64,000 bases of DNA from Chitinophaga filiformis (GTDB lineage: Bacteria > Bacteroidota > Bacteroidia > Chitinophagales > Chitinophagaceae), in NCBI RefSeq assembly GCF_023100805.1, contig NZ_CP095855.1, positions 3,265,001 through 3,329,000 of the forward strand, written 5' to 3'. Below, piece by piece: positions 29,603 through 41,100 of this stretch (its first letter is position 1; each line of letters begins with the position of its first letter). A program made the translations under genes and the position numbers. The notes beneath the pieces are model-generated. The model was not told the DNA's origin. It ran no database searches and worked only from the letters and a program-made list of their open reading frames with translations.

Positions 29603-32290
29603 CTAGTGGATCAGGATTGTTTTTGATACTACATTACTGGTGGACTGATGATCTGTTCCTGGTTGTCTTCCCCCTATACTGATTGTTATCTTTCCTTTTG
29701 GTTGATATGCTATTCCTTTTTCATTGATCAGCGACAGCTCTTCCGGCGTCAGCCTGAAGCTAAGCGCCTTTGTCTCTCCACGTTGTAAGTGGACACGCCG
29801 GAAGCCTTTCAGTGCTTTGACGGGCGCTCCCGCGATGCCGGGATGGCTCACATAGAGCTGAACAACTTCATCGCCGTCGCGGTCTCCTGTGTTGGTAACA
29901 ATGGCTTTCACTGCCAGCGGTGTACCTTGCGCCGTATTTTCAGGGATATTCAGCTGGCTGTAGTTAAAGCGGCTGTAGCTTAATCCGTATCCGAAGGGAT
30001 ATAAGGCCTTCCCGTTAAAATAGCGATAGGTCCTGCCTTGCATGGAGTAATCGCCGAATGCCGGCAGGTCTTTATCTGACTGGTAGAAGGTAACAGGCAG
30101 GCGGCCGGAAGGATTATAATCGCCAAACAATACATCGGCAATCGCTGTTCCTGCTTCCTGCCCTCCATACCATGCGTTAAGAATGGCCGGTATGTTTTCG
30201 TTCTCCCAGGGACAGGCAATAGCGCTGCCGGTCATCATCACAAAAACCACTGGTTTACCGCCGCGCTGAAGCGCCTGCAGGAGCTCGGTTTGTACCTGTG
30301 GCAGCATAATGCTGGTCCTGTCGCCCCCGTTAAATCCCGGTACCTGCACAGGCATCTCTTCTCCCTCCAGTTGCGGGGATATGCCCCCGGCAAAAATGAT
30401 CGCATCCACGCCTTTCAGTTTTTCTGCCAGGGCGGTGAAATCTGTTTTTACGCGGTCGCCGGCTTTCAGCCTGATACCGGCATTCCCTTCATTCTGATAG
30501 AACTCTATAACGATCTTATAAGTGCTGTCTTTTTTAACGGGCAACAGGAATTGCCGGGCACCCCAGCGGTTCCGCTGCCAGGCATCAACGATCATTTTGT
30601 CGTTGATATAAAGCCGGTAACCATCATCCCCCTCAATTTCAAAATTCATTGTCTCACTCTTTGGGGCCGATAAGAGGGTGGTGTACCGCGCAGAATAGTG
30701 AATAGTGCCCAGCCCTGGTACAGGTGTTTGTCCCTCTGCCCAGTAATGGTCTATGTCTTTTTCGATCAGGCTCTTTACAGGCTCTCCGCTGAGTTTTTCA
30801 TTGTTATAATACTGCGCCTGCACGCCCTGCTCACCGTTAAAAGAAAGCAGCGGGGCAATGTCTCGGTAGGCAAGGAGCGTATCGTTGGTATAATTGACCG
30901 CCTTTTCATAGATAACCTCCGCGTCCGGTCCCAGTTTCTTCTTTATGCCCTCCAGCAGCGTTACAACATGGGATGGTGTGCCATTGTAATTGCCCAGTAC
31001 TGCTATTTTATTGTCAGCATTGGGGCCGATCACTGCTATCTTCCTGATAGTCCTGCTGAGCGGTAGCAACTGGTCGCGGTTTTGCAACAATACAATGGAT
31101 TCCCTGGCCATTTTAAGTGCATGGGCAACATGTTCGGGCGATTCGAGCACCGATTCCGGTGTTTGTGCATATTTAACCTGCGAAGCGGGGTCGAACATAC
31201 CCAGGCGGTAACGGATGGTAAACAGCCGCTTTACGGAAACGTCCAGCTGCTGTTCTGTGAGCAGGCCTTTTTTTACGGCATCTACCAATGAATAGTATAC
31301 GGAAGTGCCGCATTCTACATCAGTGCCATGAATGATGGCATCCACGGCGGCCGATGTGGCGTCCTTATGTGTCTTATGGTATTTGAAGAAGTCATCGATC
31401 GCCCAGCAATCGCTGGTAACATAACCATCAAATTTCCACTGGTGGCGCAGAATATCATTCATCAACAGGTCATTGGCACAACAGGGCTGGCTGTTTAATG
31501 CGTTATAAGCACACATAACCCCTGCTACCCGGGCATTGACAATCAATTCATGGAATGCCGGCAGGTAGGTGTCCCAGAGGTCATGTGCGGAAGGAGTGAA
31601 GTTATCGGCATGCCGGCTGGGCTCAGGACCGCTGTGAACGGCAAAATGTTTGGCGCAGGCAGCCGCTTTCAGGTATTTAGGATCATCTCCTTGCAAACCG
31701 CGGACGAAAGCAGCGCCCAGTTTTGCCGTCAGGTAGGGATCTTCGCCGTAGGTTTCCTGACCACGGCCCCAGCGGGGATCACGGAATATGTTGATGTTGG
31801 GTGTCCAATAAGTAAGGCCCATGTACCGCTCATTGTTTCTGCCTGTAGATGTGGCCTTATTGTGTACAGCCCGGCCCTCGGTAGCAGAATAGTCAGCCAT
31901 CTGGTAGAGCGCCGCTGTGTCCCAGGTGGCAGCCATTCCAATGGCCTGCGGATAGGAGGTAACATGGTAGGGCGTACGGGCAACGCCATGCAGGGTTTCA
32001 TTCCACCAGTCATAGGCAGGAATGCCGAGGCGCACGATGGCCGGTGCTGCATTCAGCATCTGACCTACTTTTTCTTCCAGCGTGAGGCGACTTACCAGGT
32101 CATTGACACGCTGTTCTATTGGAAGGGAAGTGTTCCACATCGGATAGTGCCGATAGTCATCCTTTTTGGATGCGCCATCGGTGAGGTCAGTAGTTTTTCC
32201 GCCTGCTGTCTGCTGGGCAGCCAGGATGCCAGGGAAACAGATAAGCAGCACAAGGCCGACAAGTGGAATGCATCGTCTCGCTTTTTTCAT
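29603..32290 (-). CDS. GH3 beta-glycosidase with inserted PA14 domain, probable beta-xylosidase
   Basis: An 895-aa secreted enzyme (signal ending ILAAQ). The N-terminal GH3 barrel carries nucleophile D294 in GYVTSDCW; the KHFAVHSG and NIFRDPRWGRGQETYGEDP motifs are those of xylosidase-type GH3 members. A PA14 domain (about 484-612) is inserted in the second alpha/beta domain, and a fibronectin III-like domain closes the protein (about 795-880). It should release terminal beta-linked xylose (or glucose) from oligosaccharides. It is the first gene after the regulator, 114 bp before susC, and shares the strand of the locus. Confidence 0.9.
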   Translation of the reverse strand: MKKARRCIPLVGLVLLICFPGILAAQQTAGGKTTDLTDGASKKDDYRHYPMWNTSLPIEQRVNDLVSRLTLEEKVGQMLNAAPAIVRLGIPAYDWWNETLHGVARTPYHVTSYPQAIGMAATWDTAALYQMADYSATEGRAVHNKATSTGRNNERYMGLTYWTPNINIFRDPRWGRGQETYGEDPYLTAKLGAAFVRGLQGDDPKYLKAAACAKHFAVHSGPEPSRHADNFTPSAHDLWDTYLPAFHELIVNARVAGVMCAYNALNSQPCCANDLLMNDILRHQWKFDGYVTSDCWAIDDFFKYHKTHKDATSAAVDAIIHGTDVECGTSVYYSLVDAVKKGLLTEQQLDVSVKRLFTIRYRLGMFDPASQVKYAQTPESVLESPEHVAHALKMARESIVLLQNRDQLLPLSRTIRKIAVIGPNADNKIAVLGNYNGTPSHVVTLLEGIKKKLGPDAEVIYEKAVNYTNDTLLAYRDIAPLLSFNGEQGVQAQYYNNEKLSGEPVKSLIEKDIDHYWAEGQTPVPGLGTIHYSARYTTLLSAPKSETMNFEIEGDDGYRLYINDKMIVDAWQRNRWGARQFLLPVKKDSTYKIVIEFYQNEGNAGIRLKAGDRVKTDFTALAEKLKGVDAIIFAGGISPQLEGEEMPVQVPGFNGGDRTSIMLPQVQTELLQALQRGGKPVVFVMMTGSAIACPWENENIPAILNAWYGGQEAGTAIADVLFGDYNPSGRLPVTFYQSDKDLPAFGDYSMQGRTYRYFNGKALYPFGYGLSYSRFNYSQLNIPENTAQGTPLAVKAIVTNTGDRDGDEVVQLYVSHPGIAGAPVKALKGFRRVHLQRGETKALSFRLTPEELSLINEKGIAYQPKGKITISIGGRQPGTDHQSTSNVVSKTILIH

Positions 32291-32686
32291 TGCCAGATCA
32301 GTTTTTTAAATACCGTGGAAAATGTCCGTTCATATACGTGGACGCTATAGCTTATATCATCCAGGCGAATGTACCCTCACTCACTGAAGTATCATGGCTT
32401 ATTTGTATAAATGAATAGCACAAATGTCTAAATGAGTATATTTTGACCGGTAGTTGCCTGAAATGGATTGATAAATAGTGAATAATGTATGGTGACTGTC
32501 TTGTATGCCAGTGTGCGGTTTGGATCAGTTTTTTGCCGCTGAAGAAGGGAAATGCATGAAATAATCCCCTGCGGGAAGGGGCGTTCCTGTTAAAAGGTGC
32601 AAGCCATTGACTAAATCCATCAACTCCGCGGAGGGGCGCACCTGCTGGTACAGCGGTGCAGATGATCATGATCGGATAGATGGATT
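32291..32686 (-). promoter_or_regulatory. 396-bp intergenic region between HTCS and GH3, likely promoter/operator
   Basis: No gene fits here. The minus-strand sequence is AT-rich near the GH3 start, with a palindromic GATCATGATC at the HTCS end and a small GC hairpin (CCCCT/AGGGG) near 32563-32580. No perfect TAnnTTTG box was found. The DNA-binding domain of the HTCS encoded upstream is expected to act here. Confidence 0.45.
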
Positions 32687-35600
32687 TTAATTGACCGATC
32701 GTTTTTTCAGCAGCTGGTATTCGGAAGGTAAGAGGTTGAATTTTGCTTTGAATGCCCGTGCAAAATAATTGGGTGTGGAAAATCCGACGGCATAACCGAT
32801 CTGTGCAATTTTCATATCACTATTCTCCAACAAGCTGGCGGCCTTATTTAATTTAATGGAGCGGATAAATTCTACCGGCGTTTCACCTGTCAATTGTACT
32901 ACTTTATTGTACAATGAAGCACGGCTCATAAACAGGTGCTTACTTAGATCTTCTACCGTTAAGCTGTCGCTGTTAATATTGTCCTCGATATATTGCGTAA
33001 CCCTTACCAGGAATTTTTCGTCTTCCGATTCCACTTCGGCAGCTGGTACCACCACCTTTAACTGGCGCGTGTAGGTGTCTTTCAGACTTTGGTTCAGCAG
33101 CAGGAGGTTGTTGATCTTTATATTCAGGATATCAAAATTGAACGGTTTGGTGAGGTAGTCACTGGCGCCTGTCTGCAGCCCCTTTAACTGGGATGCATCG
33201 CCAGTCAGGGCTGTTAACAGGATGATCGGGATATGGCTGGTCCTTTTGTCCGATTTGATTTTCTGGCTTAGCTGTATGCCATCCATATAGGGCATATTGA
33301 TATCGCTCACAATAACCTGGGGATGAGCCGACAATACTTTTTGCCATCCTTCTTTCCCGTCAGCGGCTTCCACGATTTTATAGAAAGGGGTTAAATTGTC
33401 TTTCAGATAATACCGGAAATCGTCATTGTCTTCAATCAGCAGCACCGTTAGTTTTTCTGCCGCGGGAACGGAGGCCTGTTGTACAGGCGCCATTAATGCC
33501 TGCGCATCGCCCGTATCAAGGTGTCCTTCCGGGCCCACCACCAGCAGGTCGGTACTTTCAACAGGTTCCCGTACCGGTTCCAAAGGCAATTGTACAGTGA
33601 ATGCGCTTCCTTTTCCGGGGATGCTTTCCACGTTGACGGTGCCATTGTGCATTTTCACAAATTCCAGCGCAATGGACAGACCAATACCGCTGCCCTGGTT
33701 CAATATGCCGGGATGCACGTCTCCCTGGAAGAAACGCGTGAATATCCGCTCCCTGATGTCGGGTGTCATGCCAATACCGGTGTCTGTCACCGTGATCGTG
33801 ATACCCTGCGAGGGATCATGGTCAATGTTCAGTGATATCTGGCCGCCTTTCGGTGTGAACTTGAAGGCGTTCGACAAGAGATTAAACAGGATCCGCTCAA
33901 TTTTATCGCGGTCAAAGCAGGTATGGAAGCTGCTTAGCGCACTTGTAAAAGAAAAATTGATATGCCTGCGATCAGAAATATCCTTAAACAGTTCCACCAC
34001 TTCCCCAATGAAAGAAACGATGTCGCCCTGTGTCAGGTTCAGCTTCAGTTCCTGCTCCTCCAGTTTACGGAAATCCAGTAGCTGGTTGACCATGTTTAAA
34101 AGCCTCCTGGCATTCCTTTTTACGAGCTGCAGTTGTTTTAATTTCGGCTGGCAGACTTCTTCCTGTATCAGCTTTTCAATGGGGCCTACTATCAATGATA
34201 CCGGTGTCCGGAATTCATGGCTTAAGTTGGTGAGGTATTTGACTTTGACCTGCTCGAATTCGCGTTGCCGTTCGGCCTCTTTTCTTTCCAGTTCCATGGC
34301 CTGTCTTATCTGGAGGCGTTCCTGTTCAAGGGCGAACTTATTCCTGATCTTATGGATGGCGCGCTGCCGCAGCGCCCATAAGGTGAAGCCTATTGCAAGC
34401 ACATAGAAGATATAGGCATATACCGTAAGCCAGAAGGGGGGCCTTACATATACATGGATGACGGCCTGCCCGGTGGTCCAGGAACCATCATCGCTGCTTG
34501 CTTTGACGCGAAATACATAGTCGCCCGGCGGTAAATTGGAGAATACCGCTGTCCGGATAGAACCCACCTCATTCCAGGTTTTATCAAAACCCTCCAGGAT
34601 ATAGGAATACCGGCTTTCCTGCGGAGCTGTATAATTCAGCGTTGTATAATCGATGGAAAAGTTCTGTTTGTAATCCAGCCGGATCTCCTTTGCCACTGAA
34701 ATATGCTCTTTGATCGGCGCTTTATTGCCAGGTATGACAGAGCTGCTGGAAATCCTCAGGTCGCTGAGTACGATCTTCGGTACATTCCTGTTGTAGTTCA
34801 ACAGTTTCGGATAGAAGTAGTTAAATCCATCCAGGCCGCCGAAGAACAGTTCTCCCTTGCTGGTTTTCAGGCCTGCTCCCAGGCAGAAGGTACTGCGTTG
34901 TAAACCGTTGTAGGGGAAATAGTTTTTGAATTTGCTGGTGGCGGGGTCGAAGCTGCTGATGCCCTTGTTGGTGCTGACCCATATTTTGCCCGCATCATCT
35001 TCCAGTATTTTATAGATGACAGCATTGGATATGCCTTCCTGTTCCGCATAGCGAACAAATTTCCCTGTTTTGGCATCGAACAGGCATAATCCTTCACCCG
35101 GGCTACCTGCCCAGATCCGGTCGTTCTTGCCGGCGCAAATGGTCTGCATGTCGTTGGCTGGCAGGTTACTATTTTCCCGGTTAAATACCCGGATCTTATC
35201 ACGGGATGGATCGAGCATTATTATACCGGATCCCAGCGTACCGATCCAGATATTGCCGGATTCATCTTCCTCTATAGTGCGGATAAAACCACGGCTAAGC
35301 GTACTTATACCAGCGGCATAGCGCTGCTCTTTATCAAAGCGGCGAAACTGTCCTGATACCGGATCGTAAACGTTTACACCGTTTCCGTTCGTGCCGATCC
35401 AGATATTTCCCCTGCTGTCTTTTTTAAGGCAAAAAATATCGTTACCGGAAAGATCTTTTTGCCCATCGCCTTTGGTATAGTGGCGTACCTTGCCTGTCTG
35501 CGTGTTCAGTACATACAGGCCCTGCATGAAAGTCCCGATCCAGAGCTCCTGGTCCAGGCGTTCCAGCGCGAGTACTGCCGGTGCTTTGCCTTCGCCCCAG

Positions 35601-36790
35601 AACAGCGGATGATCGAACAGGCCGTTGCTCCTGTGATAGAGGTTGATACCGCCACCATCTGTTCCAACATAGATATCTCCGTTTCCATCCTCGGCAAAAG
35701 AAGTGATTACGGGGGCTGTCAATCCTTTCGGGTCAAAGGGATTGCTCTCCCGGAGGTTGAAGAAGGCCAGATTCTTATCGTATTTGCTGATGCCACCCTG
35801 ATAGGTTCCGATCCAGTAAATACCGTTCTTGTCTATAAAGATGCTCCTGACAGACTTGCCATGCAGGCTATACTTGTTCCTGGCGTCATGCTCCACTCGG
35901 TGGGAAGTCTTTTTCTGCAGATCGAAGATGTTCAGTCCTTCCTCGGTGCCCACCCATAAGCTATTGGGGCTCTCCGGCGTTATTGTCCAGATGCGGTTGC
36001 TGCTCAGCGTCTGTTTATCTGTTTTGCTATGTGTGTAGGTGCGGAAGCCTTTCCCATCGGGCAGTAACATACTTAAACCGCCGTCTTCGCTGCCAATCCA
36101 TAAATTGCCGTTATGATCTTCTGTTATCACCTTTACGGAGTTGTCGGGAAGTGAAAGGGAGTCGCTTGTATTATGCGCAAAGTGTTTGAAATTGTCAGTG
36201 CTGCTTTGATAGAGATACAAGCCGGAATTGCCACCTATCCACACCCTGTGCCTGCTGTCTTCAAATACGCAGGTAATGACGTTTCCCGCCAGCTGACCAG
36301 GCCTGGCAGCATTGGCCTGATACTGACCTGTTTTCCCGGTTTGCGGATCGAATGTGAACAGGCCTGCATAACTTCCTATCCACAGTTTGCCGGTATGATC
36401 ACGGAAAATGGTCCGCGCTGTATTGCCGGAAGTGAACCGGTAATTAATAAAACAATCCTTTTTGCGGTCGTACAGGGATAGTGTGGTATTTGTTCCAACC
36501 CAGAGATTGCCGGAGCGGTCTTCGTGCATGGCGAGTATTGAATTGGCGCCAATGCTCATGGTATCGCTTTGCTTATGCCTGTAAACGGAGAAATTAACTC
36601 CATCAAACCTGTTAAGGCCGTCGTCTGTGCCAAACCACATATATCCGTACTTATCCTTCAGTATGGTGGAAACTGTATTGGACGACAGGCCATTTTCACT
36701 GCTGAAATTAACGAAGTTAAGATCACTCTGCTGCGAAAAAGCCACCTGTGACCATAGCATCAGATAAGAGATATAAAGAATATATTTCAC
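32687..36790 (-). CDS. Hybrid two-component system sensor-regulator (HTCS) of the xylan locus
   Basis: A 1367-aa one-protein signalling system. Signal peptide to about 19. A long periplasmic sensor (about 22-775) is made of two propellers of reg_prop repeats (repeated NLWIGT, GNIWIGT, RVWIGG) and a Y_Y_Y domain. The membrane helix is about 786-808. The cytoplasmic part has a dimerisation/phosphoacceptor domain with H858 in NLSHEFRTP, an ATPase domain (about 955-1070; NLLSNAFKF, DTGIGM), a receiver with D1163 in VIVSDINMP, and an AraC-type HTH (about 1262-1362). It should sense xylo-oligosaccharides and switch on the GH3-susCD-glycosidase operon downstream. Confidence 0.95.
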   Translation of the reverse strand: MKYILYISYLMLWSQVAFSQQSDLNFVNFSSENGLSSNTVSTILKDKYGYMWFGTDDGLNRFDGVNFSVYRHKQSDTMSIGANSILAMHEDRSGNLWVGTNTTLSLYDRKKDCFINYRFTSGNTARTIFRDHTGKLWIGSYAGLFTFDPQTGKTGQYQANAARPGQLAGNVITCVFEDSRHRVWIGGNSGLYLYQSSTDNFKHFAHNTSDSLSLPDNSVKVITEDHNGNLWIGSEDGGLSMLLPDGKGFRTYTHSKTDKQTLSSNRIWTITPESPNSLWVGTEEGLNIFDLQKKTSHRVEHDARNKYSLHGKSVRSIFIDKNGIYWIGTYQGGISKYDKNLAFFNLRESNPFDPKGLTAPVITSFAEDGNGDIYVGTDGGGINLYHRSNGLFDHPLFWGEGKAPAVLALERLDQELWIGTFMQGLYVLNTQTGKVRHYTKGDGQKDLSGNDIFCLKKDSRGNIWIGTNGNGVNVYDPVSGQFRRFDKEQRYAAGISTLSRGFIRTIEEDESGNIWIGTLGSGIIMLDPSRDKIRVFNRENSNLPANDMQTICAGKNDRIWAGSPGEGLCLFDAKTGKFVRYAEQEGISNAVIYKILEDDAGKIWVSTNKGISSFDPATSKFKNYFPYNGLQRSTFCLGAGLKTSKGELFFGGLDGFNYFYPKLLNYNRNVPKIVLSDLRISSSSVIPGNKAPIKEHISVAKEIRLDYKQNFSIDYTTLNYTAPQESRYSYILEGFDKTWNEVGSIRTAVFSNLPPGDYVFRVKASSDDGSWTTGQAVIHVYVRPPFWLTVYAYIFYVLAIGFTLWALRQRAIHKIRNKFALEQERLQIRQAMELERKEAERQREFEQVKVKYLTNLSHEFRTPVSLIVGPIEKLIQEEVCQPKLKQLQLVKRNARRLLNMVNQLLDFRKLEEQELKLNLTQGDIVSFIGEVVELFKDISDRRHINFSFTSALSSFHTCFDRDKIERILFNLLSNAFKFTPKGGQISLNIDHDPSQGITITVTDTGIGMTPDIRERIFTRFFQGDVHPGILNQGSGIGLSIALEFVKMHNGTVNVESIPGKGSAFTVQLPLEPVREPVESTDLLVVGPEGHLDTGDAQALMAPVQQASVPAAEKLTVLLIEDNDDFRYYLKDNLTPFYKIVEAADGKEGWQKVLSAHPQVIVSDINMPYMDGIQLSQKIKSDKRTSHIPIILLTALTGDASQLKGLQTGASDYLTKPFNFDILNIKINNLLLLNQSLKDTYTRQLKVVVPAAEVESEDEKFLVRVTQYIEDNINSDSLTVEDLSKHLFMSRASLYNKVVQLTGETPVEFIRSIKLNKAASLLENSDMKIAQIGYAVGFSTPNYFARAFKAKFNLLPSEYQLLKKRSVN

Positions 36791-36821
36791 AACAACTTGG
36801 AATTATCAGTTCATAACCGGA

Positions 36822-36829
36822 CAAAGCTT
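36822..36829 (-). promoter_or_regulatory. Possible -7 box for the HTCS gene
   Basis: On the minus strand AAGCTTTG differs from TAnnTTTG at one base and lies 31 bp before the HTCS ATG. No good -33 box was seen. Confidence 0.3.
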
Positions 36830-37030
36830 CCTTAAAAATAACAGAATTTTAATTGTTTTATTGACAATTTATAAACTTTTACTGCGGCTACCTATCACCG
36901 TCCTCTTCCGATGTTGTTTTGCCGAAACGGGCGGGCTTGTTTTTGTTCTGATTTTGTTTGCCGGCACAGGAAGCTATGCAGGGGAGCGAGACCGAAAGCC
37001 GTAGAGGCCCTCTCTCCGGTGCAGAACGTT

Positions 37031-37804
37031 TCAGAAGCCCAGAAAGATACCGTTCTTCAAAGCTGCATCATACTTCTTCTTTTCAAACTTATACAGGTAA
37101 GGAGACCGGTGTGCGCCGATGCTTCGTATTTCATCCAGTTTCTTTATGATCCCGCTCGACATTAGTTTCCTGGTGAAGTTCCTGTTGTCAAGGGTTTTAC
37201 CCAAAATGGTCTCATACAGGCTGTGGATCTCGGGAAGGGTGAACTTCCGGGGCAGGAGCTCATAACCGATAGGGTAGTGGTAAATATCGCGGCGCAGGGC
37301 CTTCAGTGCTTCTTCAATGATCAGGGCGTGATCAAACATCATGGGCGGTAACTGGGCAACCGGCCACCACTCAAGGGCCTCATCAAAGGGCCCTTTCTGT
37401 ACGCTTACCAATGAGAATTCCGTGAGCGTATAAAAGGCGATGGATACACTATAATCGAGGATCCAGGAATCAGGGGGCGGCTGCACACCTGCATTTTCAA
37501 AACTCTTTTTAATGGCCAGCCAGTCTTCTTTCGTCCTGGAAGGATTACCAAAAGATCTGAACTGCTCCAGGAAAAGGTCCTTCAGCCCCGTTCTCAGAAA
37601 TGCAATATTATGCGCTGCCTCCTCAACGGACTCTGTTTTTCGCACGTATCCACCCGCTACGGTCCATTTCTGCTGATAATTAGGCCTTTGAAGCAGTACT
37701 TTCAGTTCCCTGTCATGGTAACCGAAAATGACATTATCGACCGCCACATGCTTTACATATAGTTGCTCATCGAAATAAGAAGCGTCTAACGCTGTAGTAT
37801 CCAT
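37031..37804 (-). CDS. Nudix-fold transcriptional regulator (NrtR/AraR-like) with degenerate Nudix box
   Basis: A 257-aa protein with a Nudix hydrolase-like domain (about 17-155) and a C-terminal winged-helix domain (about 180-250; RKFTLPEIHSLYETILGK, NFTRKLMSSGIIKKL). This is the architecture of NrtR-type regulators; in Bacteroidetes relatives such as AraR control sugar use. The Nudix box at 52-74 keeps G52, E58 and G73-L74 but has N66, I67, L70 and R71 where catalytic R-E and E-E are required, so it cannot be an active hydrolase. It is divergent from the ThuA/sugar dehydrogenase gene and is the natural candidate to regulate it. The effector is unknown. Confidence 0.87.
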   Translation of the reverse strand: MDTTALDASYFDEQLYVKHVAVDNVIFGYHDRELKVLLQRPNYQQKWTVAGGYVRKTESVEEAAHNIAFLRTGLKDLFLEQFRSFGNPSRTKEDWLAIKKSFENAGVQPPPDSWILDYSVSIAFYTLTEFSLVSVQKGPFDEALEWWPVAQLPPMMFDHALIIEEALKALRRDIYHYPIGYELLPRKFTLPEIHSLYETILGKTLDNRNFTRKLMSSGIIKKLDEIRSIGAHRSPYLYKFEKKKYDAALKNGIFLGF

Positions 37805-37880
37805 ATCATGCCTTTGGTGCGTTAAAAAGAAGATGGCTTATCCGGTTCATTGCCAGGTGTTTAGATAGATTGTCCCTCCC

Positions 37881-37888
37881 CAAAGTTA
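37881..37888 (-). promoter_or_regulatory. Bacteroidota promoter for the Nudix-like regulator
   Basis: On the minus strand TAACTTTG is a perfect TAnnTTTG -7 box, with TTCG 18 bp upstream as a possible -33 box; the ATG follows after 76 bp. The 312-bp divergent gap (37805-38116) holds no gene and should contain the operator for both sides. Confidence 0.45.
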
Positions 37889-38116
37889 TGTATTCTGTCA
37901 ATTTGACGAAATAAATTTTGCTGATTAACAAACTCCCCTTAGCTTTATTCCGTCATTTATACGTTATGAAAAGTGCTTGTTCAACAGATCAGTATTGAAC
38001 AGCAGTGCAGCTATTGCCAACTGCTCTGATATTGATGACCGCTATGTAAACCGGTGCTTAACCCAGTCAATGACAGCAATATCCGCATTTAACCATCACC
38101 ACAAAATATCAATATC

Positions 38117-41100
38117 ATGGCCAGGAAAGATCTATCGGCTTTTGTTCTGTTATTAGCTATTTTGACCTTTGGGCCGGGTTATACCCATGCTCAGTCGCTT
38201 CGTGTGCTTGTGTTTTCCAAAACCGAGGGTTTCAGGCATGCTTCCATCATAGCCGGCAGGGAGGCTATTTCAAAAATGGCGGCGGAGAAAAACTTCGCTG
38301 TGGATTTTACGGAAGATGCTTCCCTTTTTAAGACATCGAATTTGAAACGTTACAACGCGGTTGTATTTCTTAGTACCACAGGTGATGTGTTGAACGATGC
38401 GCAGCAGCAGGAATTCGAAAGGTACATACAGGCCGGCGGTGGTTTTGTTGGTATCCATGCTGCTACAGATTGCGAATATGACTGGCCATGGTATGGAAGA
38501 CTGGCAGGCGCCTGGTTCCTTGATCATCCTATGCCCAACAACATTCAGAAAGGTAAATTCTATGTGGCCGATAAGAACAGCTTTGCTACCAGGGAGATGC
38601 CTGACACCTTTGAACGCACAGATGAATTTTACAGCTTTAAGCAGATAGATCCAACCATACATGTGCTGGTCAAGCTCGATGAGAAGAGCTATACAGGTGG
38701 TAAGAATGGCGACAACCATCCTATGAGCTGGTACCACGATTTTGATGGCGGCCGTTCGTTTTATACCAATATGGGGCACACCGATGAAACGTTCAAAGAG
38801 CCGCTGTTCTTAAAGCATTTGTACGCCGGCCTGGAATATGCCATGAGCGCCAAAGCTCCTGTTACGCTGGATTATTCAAAAGCCAGGCCGGAGGAGAACA
38901 GGTTTACCAAGGTAGTGCTGGCGGAGAAACTGAATGAGCCCATGGAAATTACGGTGCTGAATGACGGACGTATATTGTTCATCGAGCGGCATGGCGCTGT
39001 AAAGCTCTATAACACTAAAACAAAACAACTGAAAACCATTGCCACGATCCCTGTAAGCACAAAGTACAAAGACAGGGAAGGCAAGGAGTCTGAAGCGGAA
39101 GATGGCTTACTGGGATTGAACAAAGACCCTGATTTCGCTTCAAATCATTGGATATATCTATACTATTCCGACCCGCTAAAATCGCAGAATGTACTCACCA
39201 GGTACACACTCAATGGCGATGTGCTTGATCTGAAATCTAAAAAGGTATTGCTTGAAGTGGCCACGCAACGTGAACAGTGCTGTCATACCGGTGGTTCAAT
39301 AAGCTGGGATGGTCAGGGTAACCTGTATTTGTCTACAGGAGATAATACCAGTCCGCGGGCAACCGCCTATGCTCCCATCGATGAACGTGAATTGAGATCG
39401 CCCTGGGATGCACAGAAGTCTTCTGCCAATACGAACGATCTGAGAGGGAAGATCATTCGTATTAAACCACTGACAGATGGTTCATATGCTATACCCGAGG
39501 GGAACCTTTTCCCGAAAGGCACACCGAAGACACGCCCGGAAATTTATGTTATGGGCGACAGAAACCCATTCAGAATTGAAGTCGATAAAAGATCCGGTTT
39601 TGTATACTGGGGAGAAATAGGGCCCGATGCCAACGATGCTGATCCGGTGAAAGGCCCCGCAGGACAGGACGAAATAAACCAGGCAAGAAAGCCCGGAAAT
39701 TTTGGCTGGCCTTACTTCGTGGGCGATAACATTGCCTATCCGAAAATTGACTTCACTTCCGACGCGGCCAGCGGCAAATTTGATGCAGCAAGACCTGTCA
39801 ATACATCGCCCAACAATACCGGCCTGAAAGAATTGCCACCGGCACAGAAAGCATTCATATGGTACCCTTATGGCGCTTCCAAAGACTTTCCGCTGGTAGG
39901 TAGCGGTGGCAGAAGCGCAATGGCGGGCCCTGTTTTCTATAGTGAAGATTTCAGGAAAGCGCCACGTGCCTTTCCTAAATACTATGACGGAAAATTGCTG
40001 ATATACGAATGGATGAGAGGATGGATCATGGCAGTAACGCTCGACAAAGAAGGTAACTATGTGTCCATGGAAAGGTTTATGCCGGGCTATAAGTTCAGTA
40101 ACCCGATGGATATGGAGTTTGCCGACAATGGCGATCTGTATATGCTGGAATATGGTTCCGGTTGGTTCTCTGCCAATGATGACGCAAGGCTGATCCGTAT
40201 TGAATACAATGGTGGCAACAGAAAGCCGGTGATCCGGATGTCTGCCGATAAACCAGGTGGCGCTATTCCACTACAGGTGAACCTGACTGCCAACGAAACC
40301 GCAGACCCGGATGGAGATACGCTTCAGTATACATGGAAGATCACGTCTAAGAACGGTTATGCAAAAACAATTGCGGGGCCGGAAGCAACGCTTACTTTTT
40401 CAAAACCAGGTCTATATAAGGCCAGTCTGACGGTATCTGACAACAAGGGAGGAGTATCCACACAATCAATTGAACTAACAGCAGGCAATGAAGCGCCCGA
40501 TGTCCGGTTTGACATTGGCAAAAACAATAAAAGCTTTTTCATCCGCGATAAGACATACAACTATAAAGTGGAAGTGAAAGACAAGGAAGATGGGGCCCTG
40601 GGCAGTGCTAAAGTAAAACCGGCAGATGTATTTGTTAACATCGCCTATGTTGCATCCGGGCAGGATATGCCTGTTGCAGAAGCGGGGCATAAAATGCCGG
40701 CTGCTTCGGCAGGTTCGGCCAAAGGCTTGAAATTACTGAATGCCAGCGATTGCCGGTCCTGTCACAGCGATTATAAGAAATCCATTGGACCAGCTTACTA
40801 TGCGGTATCTAAAAAATACCAGGGCAATAGCACTATGCTTGAAAAACTTGTGAAGAAAACGATAGCAGGCGGTAAGGGCGTATGGGGCGATGTACCCATG
40901 CCGGCACATCCGCAGCTGTCTGCAGATGATGCTGCCGAAATGATCAGGTACATTCTCAGCTTATCAACACCGAAACCCGTTAATAAATCACTGCCTGTAG
41001 CAGGCGCTTACGCCGCAAAGATACCGGCGGGCGATAAAGGCGACGGCGCTTTTGTGTTCAATGCCACCTATACCGATAAGGGCAGCAATGGTTTACCCGG